From NCBI GenBank assembly GCA_964389925.1, contig CAYMGE010000015.1:17508-81507 (forward strand): a stretch of DNA of 64,000 nt. The letters run 5' to 3'. The stretch is from CALECP01 sp964389925 (lineage in GTDB: Bacteria; Chloroflexota; Anaerolineae; Promineifilales; Promineifilaceae). Below, piece after piece: positions 54,624-63,923 of the stretch (the stretch's first letter is position 1; every line of letters begins with the position of its first letter). A program made the translations under genes and the position numbers. Below the pieces are notes generated by a model, which was given only the letters and a program-made list of their open reading frames with translations, searched no databases and was not told the origin of the DNA.

Positions 54624-57299
54624 ATGTTACGAGGAAATCGTGTTGTTTTATGGGTAATTTTGGGTGTTGTTGCCACGTTGTTGGCGTTTAACGGCTTTGT
54701 TTCGGCCGTTGGGCTGTCAGATGAGATTCGCAGTAACGCAGAAACAACGGGCGTTGTCAATCTCCAAATGCAGATTGAGCCGGCAGTTGTGCGACCGGGT
54801 GAATCGGTGACACTGCGAATCACGGCACAAAATCGTGGTTTGATAAACGAGCTGCCGATTGTTGATGTCGTTTATCCCGCCAATCTTTCCTCACAACTGA
54901 CAAAACTCCCCACCAGCACGACATTTAATTTTAAGCAGCATAACTTTCGTTGGCAGCCCGTGATTCCTGCTGGAGAAACGCGCATTTTTGAGATGCCGTT
55001 GCGTGTAGACACAGCGATTGTGGCGCAGCCGATTCAGTCAATTGTGGCAACTTCTGTGGCGGGGAAGCGTCTTTCGGCCGAGTTCTGGACAGGCACACTC
55101 CCATCCGTTGACATTCTTTCCGTCGATGAGGTCTCTGTCGGTCAACCGTTGCAGGTGCGAGCCGATATCGAAGGGGCAGGCCCATTTGCTCAGAAATGGG
55201 ATTTAGGGGATGGGCGCACTTTCCGCGCCGATAACCCGCCTATTAGCTTTGCAACGGCTGGTGACCATTTATTGACGCTGGAAGTAGAAAACCCTCTTGG
55301 AACAGTCTTCGCCCGTAAGTCGATCACAGTTGTGCCTGAGCCAATTGCACTCTACTCGCTTGACGATCCCACCCCAAGCGTTAATCAACCGATTAAGTTC
55401 ATCAACCAGAGCGGTGGTGAGCCACCACTGACCTACAGATGGGAATTTAGTGATGGCAAAACGGCGTTTGTGCGCGAGCCGCTACATCACTTTACGGAGA
55501 CAGGGCAACACACCATTACGCTGACTGTCGAAAATGCACATGGCATCTCGAAAACAGATATGCTTGTCACGGTGGGAGAGCCACCAGAGCTAGGCATGTC
55601 GCTGCCGAACGAGGCCGAGGTGGGAGAGCAGGTCATTGCACGTGCTTTGGGTGAGGAGTCTATTGATTCATTCACATGGCAGATGGGAAATGGACAGCGT
55701 GTTGTCGGAGACGCAATTTCATTTGTTTACACACGCCCTGGTTTGTATACGGTGACGGTCTCGGCCGAAAACGACTTTGGCATCACGACCCTCGCCCAAC
55801 CAGTTCAAGTAGCCCCCGGCATTCTTAGCCACTATTTGCCAGTTGTCTTTAGTCAGTATGATGCGGCTTATGCCTCACAAATGGCGGCTGAGGCCGAAGC
55901 AGACATCCCCGACTTTCTGCGCGACTTTACGCCCATCGACTTGATGGAAAATGTCGCGCCACTTGATAGCACACAGGAAGAGCGACTGTTATGGTACATC
56001 AACAAAGCACGTGAAGCGGTCGAATTGCCACCGCTAGAACATGTCGCTGTATTGAGCATCGCGGCTAAACGCCACACGAATGACATGGCTTTTAACCGCT
56101 TTTGGGGTCACACTGGTTCTGATGGCACACATCCCGTTGAACGCCAAGAGGCGGCCGGCTATGTCGGTGGCTATGGTGGTGAGGCGACTGCATGGGGGTT
56201 TGAATTCCCCAGCCGCGCCGTTCAGTTTTGGCTCGACAGTCCATCTCATCGACCGCTGATACTCAACCCGCTAGTCGATCAAGTGGGTGTTGCCTTCACT
56301 TATGATGATACTGCGCCGAGCGTTTACTATTGGACGGCCGAATTTGGCTCAACCGATCTCAACTATGCTCTGCCAACTGCACCCCGCCCGACGGCTACCC
56401 CTGTTGAGATACAGCCAACCGCTGTTCCCCAGCCCACACAACCGTTTGTCCCGCAACCAACGGAGCCGATTATTGTGGCTCGGCCGACGGAAGCCCCAAT
56501 CTTTGAGAGACCAACCTCTACACCAAATATCATCATCGTGACCCCCACACCGCTACCTGTCGAGCCAATGGCAACGTCTACTGATGTGCCACCAACGGCA
56601 ACGCCAATCATTCTGGTTGCAACGCCAACATTACTTCCGACAGCGACGCAAGAGGTGCAACGCACTGTACCGACTGATGAGCCGACGATTGAGCCGACCG
56701 ACAAGCCAGTTCAACTGACGCTTGAGTCAACCGCTACACCGACTTTGGAGCCGATAACCGCAGAGACAGAAACGCCCACCGCATTGCCACCAACTGTGGA
56801 AGCGACGCTGACACCGACGGAAACGGCCGAGCCTACGGCTATCGTTGTAACATCAACACCCGTCGTGACAGCAACGCCGGAGGAAACGCCTACAAGAGTT
56901 CCTACACCCCGCCCGACTGATCCACCGCTGCAATTGGCAACCCCAATTCCTTCACCGGAACCGACCGCAGATGCGTCAGAGTCTGCTTCGCGTTTGGTGA
57001 CAGATGAGGTTGAGGCAGTTGCCGCTCAATTTTTGGAGGCATTGATCGCTGACGCAAAGGGAATACAAGCATTGCCATTTGCAACCTATGGGATACAGGC
57101 GTTATTGTTGAACGGTGGGAATCAGGCGGCTTTACAGACAGAGGCGGATGTGACCGCGTTTACGCTGCGTGGGAGCTGGTCAGAGGGGGCGAAAATGTTG
57201 GTCTCGGCCGACCTCCTCCTCAAAGATGACACAACTGTTTTACGCACGTTAGTATTTGTGTCTGCCGATCAGTGGCGCGTTGATGCGGTCAGCCAATAA
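54624..57299 (+). CDS. exported PKD-CAP domain protein with TP-rich linker
   Basis: 891-residue surface protein. A signal anchor (about 7-28) is followed by a DUF11-like beta domain (45-160) and three PKD-type beta sandwiches. The first two carry the clearest motifs, WDLGDGRTF near 190 and WEFSDGKTAF near 273; the third has FTWQMGNGQRV near 350. A CAP/SCP (PR-1) domain at about 450-585 has RHTNDMAFNRFWGHTGSDG and FWLDSPSHRPLILNP. A Thr/Pro-rich stalk of about 190 residues precedes a C-terminal 100-residue domain of unknown type. CAP domains bind lipids or cleave peptides; the function here is unknown. Confidence 0.85.
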   Translation: MLRGNRVVLWVILGVVATLLAFNGFVSAVGLSDEIRSNAETTGVVNLQMQIEPAVVRPGESVTLRITAQNRGLINELPIVDVVYPANLSSQLTKLPTSTTFNFKQHNFRWQPVIPAGETRIFEMPLRVDTAIVAQPIQSIVATSVAGKRLSAEFWTGTLPSVDILSVDEVSVGQPLQVRADIEGAGPFAQKWDLGDGRTFRADNPPISFATAGDHLLTLEVENPLGTVFARKSITVVPEPIALYSLDDPTPSVNQPIKFINQSGGEPPLTYRWEFSDGKTAFVREPLHHFTETGQHTITLTVENAHGISKTDMLVTVGEPPELGMSLPNEAEVGEQVIARALGEESIDSFTWQMGNGQRVVGDAISFVYTRPGLYTVTVSAENDFGITTLAQPVQVAPGILSHYLPVVFSQYDAAYASQMAAEAEADIPDFLRDFTPIDLMENVAPLDSTQEERLLWYINKAREAVELPPLEHVAVLSIAAKRHTNDMAFNRFWGHTGSDGTHPVERQEAAGYVGGYGGEATAWGFEFPSRAVQFWLDSPSHRPLILNPLVDQVGVAFTYDDTAPSVYYWTAEFGSTDLNYALPTAPRPTATPVEIQPTAVPQPTQPFVPQPTEPIIVARPTEAPIFERPTSTPNIIIVTPTPLPVEPMATSTDVPPTATPIILVATPTLLPTATQEVQRTVPTDEPTIEPTDKPVQLTLESTATPTLEPITAETETPTALPPTVEATLTPTETAEPTAIVVTSTPVVTATPEETPTRVPTPRPTDPPLQLATPIPSPEPTADASESASRLVTDEVEAVAAQFLEALIADAKGIQALPFATYGIQALLLNGGNQAALQTEADVTAFTLRGSWSEGAKMLVSADLLLKDDTTVLRTLVFVSADQWRVDAVSQ

Positions 57300-57461
57300 T
57301 GTGCTTGTCACCTGCTGAGAAAAGCAGAACAATTTGGCATATCCTTCACCTATACGACAGTGATATATTAATGGTATCATTCTGTTAAACAGTGATTGGA
57401 TGATAGAACTTCATCCAATCTTTTAGTTCGTTGTCGTTTTTTACACAACAATGTCAAACTG

Positions 57462-59171
57462 ATGTCTGAAAAGATCGAATTTCTCCGCAGCCTCTCCCTG
57501 TTCAAGGACCTCCCCGAACGAGAGTTGATTGAGCTTTCTCGAATTTGCAAAGAGTATAAATTTGAGGGAGGGGCTGTTCTTGCCTATCAAGGTGATCCGG
57601 CCGAGCAAGTTTACATTATCAAAGAAGGTAAACTTGCGACCTATAAAACAGATTCACGTGGTCTTGTGCAGTCAAGACAGGTCTATGAAAAGGGGGACGT
57701 GATCAGAGAGTCTTGGCTGCTAGAACATGGTGTACATGATGCCATTTTGCGCGGCGAGGTTACTGGGAAAGTCTACGTTTTAACGACATACGACGTACAG
57801 GATTTCCTCGATCGTTTTCCTCGTGCGCTTGTGATAGAAGGTGCGGCGCGAACTAGCTCATCGGCCGAGCAACAAAAAACAACCGACGAAAGCTACCAAC
57901 GCTATGGTGTATTGGCTGGTGAAGTCATCGAGTATGAATCACGCCGTACAAAGTGGATATTGGTCTCCGAACTCGCACTATTAGTTCTCGGCGGAGTATT
58001 GCTTTTAGGAGTCATGATCGGTGTCGATGTATTATTTGAACTTGGCTTCTCACCCGGACTTGGAATTGCCACATTTGCGCTATTAACCCCTTTTATCTTA
58101 ATTGGACTCTATCGTTACATTGACTGGTACTATGACTATTTGTTGATGACCAATCGCCATCTCGCCCATCGTGAATTTGATTTACGTGTCTTTTCAAATC
58201 GCATTATGACATTCCCGCTTGAGCAGGTGCAAAGTGTTCGCATTGATAAAAATGGCATCATCAACCGATTATTCAAAATCGGCACAATCGAAGTCACAAC
58301 GGCCGCACAACGCAGGCTCATTTTTGATCGGGTGCGCGAGCCAGATGAGTTTAGAAGACGCTTTGAGGCGGTTCGCCGTCGTGAGCAGCAGTTTCAGTCC
58401 AGCCATTCGATTGCTGATGTTCGAGCATTTTTGCGAGAGGCATTTGCCGTTCCAAAATCATTAAAGCCCGTTGCCGATGAAGATGAGCAAACGGGATACA
58501 CACCTTTGGAGAAAGAACGTCGGCGCAGGCGAGAGAAACGCAAAAGATTGAATGATGCAGATCACACAATTCACTACCGCAAGCATCTGATTGTTTTGTT
58601 TTTACATACTTGGTGGGATATTCTACTCATCTTCGTGACGACGATAGGGATGGCTGTCGCTTGGCTGCTATCGCTGCCTTTGAACCTCATACTCCTTGTG
58701 GGAGGCAGTCTCCTAGTTGGAGAATTGGCTTATTTTATCTACTTCTATCTCGATTTTAGAGATGAAGATTTTATGGTGAAGGGTGATTTGGTGATTGATA
58801 TTGATCGAAAGCCATTTCTCAAGCGCGAGGTTCGCAAAACGGCGAATTTGGCAGATGTGCAAGATGTCAGCGTTTCACAGCCAAGCATCTTTTCTAATTT
58901 GTTCAAGTATGGAAATGTGAAAATTAAGACGGCGGGGGCATCGGCCGATATAGAGTTTGAAAACGTCGTCAATCCAATCCTCGTGCAAATTGACATCTTT
59001 GAACGTCGCCAACAAGTATTGCGTGCAAGGCGGGTCAACGAAACAGCTCAACGCAACCGTGAATTGGGGTTAATTTTACGCGAATTTAGGCAACTTCAAG
59101 ACAATGAGAAATTCCCTGACTATACTCTTCCCACGCCAGAGGAAGAAGAGGATTATATGGAAAACTTTTAA
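57462..59171 (+). CDS. cyclic-nucleotide-binding membrane protein with two bacterial PH domains
   Basis: 569-residue protein combining a cNMP-binding domain (1-125: LFKDLPERELIELSRICKEY, GDPAEQVYIIKEGKLATY) with two units of paired transmembrane helices plus a bacterial PH (bPH2) domain. The helices are near 165-215 and 375-425. The PH parts are near 220-300 (RIMTFPLEQVQSVRIDKNG) and 430-520 (KTANLADVQDVSVSQPSIFSNLF). A basic linker (ERRRRREKRKR) lies between them. The ATG at 57462 is preferred to a TTG at 57396. It is probably a membrane signalling protein; the classical phosphate-binding Arg of cAMP sites is not obvious. Confidence 0.82.
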   Translation: MSEKIEFLRSLSLFKDLPERELIELSRICKEYKFEGGAVLAYQGDPAEQVYIIKEGKLATYKTDSRGLVQSRQVYEKGDVIRESWLLEHGVHDAILRGEVTGKVYVLTTYDVQDFLDRFPRALVIEGAARTSSSAEQQKTTDESYQRYGVLAGEVIEYESRRTKWILVSELALLVLGGVLLLGVMIGVDVLFELGFSPGLGIATFALLTPFILIGLYRYIDWYYDYLLMTNRHLAHREFDLRVFSNRIMTFPLEQVQSVRIDKNGIINRLFKIGTIEVTTAAQRRLIFDRVREPDEFRRRFEAVRRREQQFQSSHSIADVRAFLREAFAVPKSLKPVADEDEQTGYTPLEKERRRRREKRKRLNDADHTIHYRKHLIVLFLHTWWDILLIFVTTIGMAVAWLLSLPLNLILLVGGSLLVGELAYFIYFYLDFRDEDFMVKGDLVIDIDRKPFLKREVRKTANLADVQDVSVSQPSIFSNLFKYGNVKIKTAGASADIEFENVVNPILVQIDIFERRQQVLRARRVNETAQRNRELGLILREFRQLQDNEKFPDYTLPTPEEEEDYMENF

Positions 59172-59379
59172 CCCGCTTCCGATTCCATTTCTATGTATCA
59201 CATCTTAGAATCCGAGTCTGCTACAGACGACTTAATTACTCAGGCTCACTGAAATTAAAATCGGACCATCATAACCTGTGTAGGTAGGTTTTGATTCTTT
59301 GTCACCAGCGCCGTTTCCCACCTGTTTGGAAATGGCGGCCGAGTGGCACAAAGAACAAATACCCGCCTTTGATTGTTGT

Positions 59380-59952
59380 ATGTCTATCGAAATTATTACT
59401 CCTGAAACAAATGAAGATGCTCTGCGTGGTCAAAATAAGTCCATCACAAATTTCAAAGACCCTGAGCTGCAAATGCTAATTGATGAAATGATCGCTGCGA
59501 TGCGCGAAAGAGAGGGGGTTGGGCTCGCCGCGCCGCAAGTTGCCAGAGATTTGCAGCTTGCAGTCATCGAGACGCTTGGCGAATTTGACGAAGATGATAA
59601 TTTGATTGAGGGGTCGCGCAAGTTGTATGTCATCACAAATCCAAAGGTAATTTGGAAGTCACGTAAGCAGATGATAGGTATCGAAGGCTGTCTGTCGCTG
59701 CCCGGCTATTTAGGGGAGGTAGAACGCCCCTATGCTGTGACGGTGAAGTGTCAGGATCGTTTCGGCCGACGCAAACGCTTCCGTCTAAAGGGCTGGGATG
59801 CCCGCATCTTCCAACATGAAATTGACCATCTCAACGGCATCCTTTACACCGATAAATTAGTTAGCGAGGATCGCTTCTGGACGGATGAGGAGTACGAAGA
59901 ATATCGCAAGCAGTTGGAAGAGGAAACTGAAAAGGCAAAAGCCGTTGCCTAA
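59380..59952 (+). CDS. def: peptide deformylase
   Basis: Metal-dependent enzyme that removes the formyl group from new proteins. The 190-residue product has motif 1 GVGLAAPQ (near 46), motif 2 EGCLSLPG (near 101, Cys metal ligand) and motif 3 QHEIDHLNG (near 144, two His ligands and the catalytic Glu). The frame extends upstream to 59299. The ATG at 59380 gives the normal PDF N-terminus but lacks a strong ribosome site. A Lys/Glu-rich tail extends the C-terminus. fmt is not adjacent. Confidence 0.93.
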   Translation: MSIEIITPETNEDALRGQNKSITNFKDPELQMLIDEMIAAMREREGVGLAAPQVARDLQLAVIETLGEFDEDDNLIEGSRKLYVITNPKVIWKSRKQMIGIEGCLSLPGYLGEVERPYAVTVKCQDRFGRRKRFRLKGWDARIFQHEIDHLNGILYTDKLVSEDRFWTDEEYEEYRKQLEEETEKAKAVA

Positions 59953-59987
59953 AAGGTATTCGATACCAATCTACCGAATACCTTTTT
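59951..59987. terminator. bidirectional terminator between def and Ldh-family gene
   Basis: AAAAGGTATTCG (59951-59962) pairs with CGAATACCTTTT (59975-59986) across a 12-base loop, with A and T tracts on the outer sides. It lies between two convergent genes and covers the last bases of both. Confidence 0.85.
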
Positions 59988-60978
59988 ACCCCGCTGCAAT
60001 CCGTGCCAGCAATGCCTCTGGAACCTCAACTCCGTTCGCCTCAGCTTCAGCCCGTTTTGCATAGCGTTTGCCACCCGGCAAACGCACCCCTTCACACCCC
60101 AATAGCTCTGTTACAAACGTCTCAATTCGTGCGCTGTAATCTGCACCGCCCAGCTTGCTGGGTTGCATCGCAATGATAATCTGTCCAACATTTGGCGGTG
60201 GCCCTTCATTGTCGCCAAACATAGGCGCATTATAAGCCCAATTACCACCCGTCATCCCTGCCGCCAAAATATCAACCATCAACGCTAGCCCAAACCCTTT
60301 TGCGCCACCCAAAGGAGCTAGTCCGCCTGCCAGACCTGCCTTTGGATCAGTCGTTGGGTTACCGTCTGTGTCCAATGCCCAGCCGAGCGGGATGTCACGA
60401 CCCTCTTTGGCAGCCTGCTTGACATTGACTTTTGCCGTTGCGCTCGTTGCCATATCAACAATTAGTGGATCGCCCTCCTCGCGCGGTGCGCCAAAGCTGA
60501 TCGGGTTTGTGCCAAAAAATTGCCCTTTGCCTCCGTAAGGCGTGACAGAACGCGGTGCGTTGGCAAACATCAAGCTAACCAAGCCTTTTTCAGCGAGTAA
60601 CTCGTTGAACCAGCCGAGTACACCGGCCGAATATGAGCGTTGCAGACTCATGACGGCAATTCCCATCTCGCGGGTCATGGTGACAAATGGATCGAGCGCG
60701 TGCATAAAAGCGACATGACAAAAGCCATGCGCTGCATCGACTTGTAGAACGGCTCCCGTTTGGCTAATAATTTTTGGTCGGGCATTGCCATCGAGCTTGC
60801 CATGTCGCAAATGCCCAAGATAGATGGGCAAGTAGTTGAGTCCGACGTTGCGAATGCCTTCCGCTTCGGCATCACGGACAGATTGGGCGGCGTGGGTGGC
60901 TTGCTCGGCCGATGCGCCACATCTCACTAATGCCTCATACGCGAGGTCGTAAACTTGATCGAGTGTTAATTGCGCCAT
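59986..60978 (-). CDS. Ldh-family (type II malate/L-lactate) oxidoreductase
   Basis: NAD(P)-dependent dehydrogenase of the malate/L-lactate/ureidoglycolate (LDH2/MDH2) family, 330 residues. Family motifs are RDAEAEGIRNVGL (substrate Arg region), DAAHGFCH and FGTNPISFGAP for nucleotide binding. PLGGAKGFGLALMVDIL is near the C-terminus. AGGAG directly precedes the ATG at 60978, which I chose over the frame start six codons upstream. The substrate is not deducible. The strong ribosome site implies good expression. Confidence 0.9.
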   Translation of the reverse strand: MAQLTLDQVYDLAYEALVRCGASAEQATHAAQSVRDAEAEGIRNVGLNYLPIYLGHLRHGKLDGNARPKIISQTGAVLQVDAAHGFCHVAFMHALDPFVTMTREMGIAVMSLQRSYSAGVLGWFNELLAEKGLVSLMFANAPRSVTPYGGKGQFFGTNPISFGAPREEGDPLIVDMATSATAKVNVKQAAKEGRDIPLGWALDTDGNPTTDPKAGLAGGLAPLGGAKGFGLALMVDILAAGMTGGNWAYNAPMFGDNEGPPPNVGQIIIAMQPSKLGGADYSARIETFVTELLGCEGVRLPGGKRYAKRAEAEANGVEVPEALLARIAAG

Positions 60979-61268
60979 TATTCTCCTTCTGTGCATTAAT
61001 ATAGACGGTCTCCTGACCGATCAGTGGTGAGTATAAGCGTCCCAGAAAGAGGGCGCAACAATATGAACCCCGCTAGCAACCCTCGCGTTATCTGCATATT
61101 CCGACTAGAATGCACGTCTGTTTCCGCAACGGCTTGGTTTGAACCCCCATCGTTCGCATAACAATTTATAAACATCACAGAGCTGAGGATGTGACTTGGC
61201 TCAAAAATAAGCTCGCGTTGATTGCCGTTGTCGCTATCAAGCGATCTAATGAGTCAGGAGTACTCACC

Positions 61269-62408
61269 GTGAATTTTGAACAATTTTCTTTCGATAAACG
61301 AATAGCTACGCAAATTAAAGCGGCCGGCTACACAACGCCCACCCCAATTCAACAGCAAGCCATCCCCATGGTGCTTAAACGCCACGATGTGCTGGGGCTT
61401 GCACAAACAGGGACAGGCAAGACGGCCGCTTTTATGCTGCCAATTTTAGAGCGACTAACAAAAGGGCCGCTGCGTCGTGTGCGTGCGCTTGTTGTTGCAC
61501 CAACCCGCGAACTGGCGGAGCAGATACATCAGACTGCCGTTGATTTTGGCAAAAAAACAAAGATTCGTAGCGTCGCCGTTTATGGCGGGGTTAGCAAAAA
61601 TCGACAAATTAGTGAGCTAAAGAAGGGGGCGGAAATCGTTGTGGCCTGTCCCGGTCGTCTGCTCGATCTCGCCAATGATAAGGCGATTGATCTATCAAAG
61701 GTAGAAGTGCTGGTGTTGGATGAGGCAGACATGATGTGTGATATGGGCTTTTTACCAGACATCAAGCGCGTCATCAAGCTCGTTCCTGCGAAGCGGCAAA
61801 CGCTGTTTTTTTCTGCAACGATGCCAGGCGATATTCGCAAGCTGGCAAACACGATTCTCAAAAACCCTAAGACAGTACAGATTGGCGCAATTGCTCCGGC
61901 CGAGTTGGTTGAACATGCGCTCTACCCCGTACCCCACAAGCTCAAGAAAAATTTGCTGTTGACACTGCTAAAACAGATCGAGACAGATCGCATATTGATC
62001 TTCACCCGTACAAAGTACCGCGCCCGCAATCTCGCTCGTGATTTGGGCAAAAAAGGGTACAAGGCGACTGCGTTACAGGGCAATATGTCGCAGAATCAGC
62101 GACAGCGTGCGATGAAGGGCTTCCGTGATGGGACGTTTGATATGCTCGTTGCCACTGATATTGCAGCACGTGGAATTGATATTTCGGAGATTTCGCACGT
62201 GATCAACTTTGACATTCCAGACACGGTAGATGCTTATTCGCATCGCATCGGCCGCACCGGCCGAGCCAAACAGTCTGGCGAGGCGTTCACGTTTGTCACA
62301 CAAGATGACAAGAAGATGATCCGCGATATTGAGCGTCGTCTCGGCACGCATATCGAACGCCGCCGCCTTCCCGATTTTGACTACACCATTCCTGCTCCTA
62401 GAAAGTAG
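61269..62408 (+). CDS. DEAD-box RNA helicase
   Basis: ATP-dependent RNA helicase of 379 residues, consisting of the two RecA-like domains only. Motifs in order are the Q motif (TTPTPIQQQAIP), AQTGTGKT (about 45-52), PTRELAEQ, DEAD (about 152-155), SAT, ARGIDI and HRIGRTGR (near 325). The GTG at 61269 with AGGAG about nine bases upstream is preferred to an earlier in-frame ATG at 61191. It lacks the basic C-terminal extension of cold-shock helicases and is nearest RhlE-type in layout. Confidence 0.93.
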   Translation: MNFEQFSFDKRIATQIKAAGYTTPTPIQQQAIPMVLKRHDVLGLAQTGTGKTAAFMLPILERLTKGPLRRVRALVVAPTRELAEQIHQTAVDFGKKTKIRSVAVYGGVSKNRQISELKKGAEIVVACPGRLLDLANDKAIDLSKVEVLVLDEADMMCDMGFLPDIKRVIKLVPAKRQTLFFSATMPGDIRKLANTILKNPKTVQIGAIAPAELVEHALYPVPHKLKKNLLLTLLKQIETDRILIFTRTKYRARNLARDLGKKGYKATALQGNMSQNQRQRAMKGFRDGTFDMLVATDIAARGIDISEISHVINFDIPDTVDAYSHRIGRTGRAKQSGEAFTFVTQDDKKMIRDIERRLGTHIERRRLPDFDYTIPAPRK

Positions 62409-62419
62409 GCGTTGATGTA

Positions 62420-62449
62420 ATGATTCGGGATTTCCTGATCCCGAATCAT
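62420..62449 (+). terminator. 12-bp hairpin after helicase gene
   Basis: ATGATTCGGGAT (62420-62431) and ATCCCGAATCAT (62438-62449) form a perfect stem with a TTCCTG loop. A short T4 run comes only nine bases later, so terminator activity is likely but imperfect. Confidence 0.55.
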
Positions 62450-62542
62450 CCTGTGCTTTTCCGGGAACAAAGTATAGAACGAAATTTCCAGTGCGTTCTG
62501 TCAATATGGTATGATACAGAGAATAATATCTGAAACATACCG

Positions 62543-63913
62543 ATGAAAAAGATACCCTCCAACGGTCAGCACACATGGCCTAAAAAACTCCGTAACGCAA
62601 ACTCTGAGACTGAAATTTATTCGATTCTCAACGGGTTGGGCAAATTGCCAAAAGGGACAGATGGGGACGTTTTTATTCCGCTCGTTTTCCACCCAAATCA
62701 CCGTATTCGTTACATGGCGATCAAGAATCTAGGCAAGCTGGCAGATACGCAGTATTTGCCAGCGTTTTTAGATGCGTTGCAGACGGAGGGGAATTCGGCG
62801 AATAAGCGCGAGGTTGTGTCGGGAATCGGCCGAATGCGTTCCCGCGCCACTATTCCCCATCTCTTCCAACTACTCCAAGACCCCAACCCCGAAATTGTAC
62901 TACAAGCTGTTCGCGCCCTGCTCGTTTTCAAAAAAGATGACCACATCACCAAGCAGCTATGTGAATTGCTTCATCACCCCAACGAAATTATCCGCGATTA
63001 CGTCGATGCAGAGCTGAATCTGCCTCCAACCACACAAGCCCAAAAGCGCGATCAGGTTGTCGCCCCTGCTGCATTAAAGAATGTCGTTGTGCAGGGAGAC
63101 GTTCGCCACATCTTGCCGTCCGTCCCCGATCAATCGATTCATCTAACTTTTACCTCCCCTCCCTACTATAACGCCCGCGACTACTCTATCTACACGAGCT
63201 ATCAAAACTACCTCGAATTTCTCCACTCCGTATTTCAAGAGACATACCGTATTACAAAAGAGGGTCGCTTCCTAATTGTCAACACCTCACCCGTGATCGT
63301 TCCCCGCGTTAGTCGCAAACATGCCAGCCGTCGGTATCCTATTCCGTTTGACCTTCACACCATTTTGCAAGAGCAAGGTTGGCAATTTGTCGATGACATC
63401 GTGTGGGTCAAGCCCGAAGCCAGCGTCAAAAATCGCAATGGCGGCTTCTTACAGCACCGTAAACCGCTCGCCTATAAGCCAAATGCAATCACCGAATATC
63501 TGATGGTCTATCGCAAAAAGACGCACCGCCTACTCGACTGGAATATGCGTGCTTATGCCCAAGAGACGATTGAACAGAGCAAAGTCTCAGGGGATTATGA
63601 ATCGACCAATGCGTGGTACATCGACCCCAAAGCAGACAAAATCCACAGTGCTATCTTCCCTATTGAACTGTGTCGGCGTGTCATTCAATTCTACTCGTAC
63701 AAAGGTGATCTCATTTTTGATCCGTTTGCTGGCAGCGGCACGCTCGGCTTCACCGCCATGCAGCACAAACGCCACTTTTTCATGACGGAGCAGAACGAGA
63801 CGTATGTGGATCGAATTCGGGAGCGGTTAGGGGGTGGGACGTTGTTTGGGGAAATTCGGCCGAAGTTCTACACGTTCCCCCAATTTCGAGAGATAGTTAA
63901 AAAGTGGTCATAG
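62543..63913 (+). CDS. HEAT-repeat DNA methyltransferase (beta class)
   Basis: 456-residue protein with N-terminal HEAT repeats (about 25-160: HRIRYMAIKNLGKLAD, NKREVVSGIGRMRSRATIPH, NPEIVLQAVRALLVF). They are fused to a site-specific SAM methyltransferase. The catalytic TSPPYYNARDY comes first (near 210), and the SAM-binding DPFAGSGTLGFTA is near the C-terminus. That is the beta-class order typical of N4-cytosine and some N6-adenine enzymes. An SPPY motif favours N4-cytosine. No restriction partner is seen upstream; a small frame starts downstream at 63924 and is cut by the window end. Confidence 0.87.
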   Translation: MKKIPSNGQHTWPKKLRNANSETEIYSILNGLGKLPKGTDGDVFIPLVFHPNHRIRYMAIKNLGKLADTQYLPAFLDALQTEGNSANKREVVSGIGRMRSRATIPHLFQLLQDPNPEIVLQAVRALLVFKKDDHITKQLCELLHHPNEIIRDYVDAELNLPPTTQAQKRDQVVAPAALKNVVVQGDVRHILPSVPDQSIHLTFTSPPYYNARDYSIYTSYQNYLEFLHSVFQETYRITKEGRFLIVNTSPVIVPRVSRKHASRRYPIPFDLHTILQEQGWQFVDDIVWVKPEASVKNRNGGFLQHRKPLAYKPNAITEYLMVYRKKTHRLLDWNMRAYAQETIEQSKVSGDYESTNAWYIDPKADKIHSAIFPIELCRRVIQFYSYKGDLIFDPFAGSGTLGFTAMQHKRHFFMTEQNETYVDRIRERLGGGTLFGEIRPKFYTFPQFREIVKKWS

Positions 63914-63923
63914 GTGAACAAGC

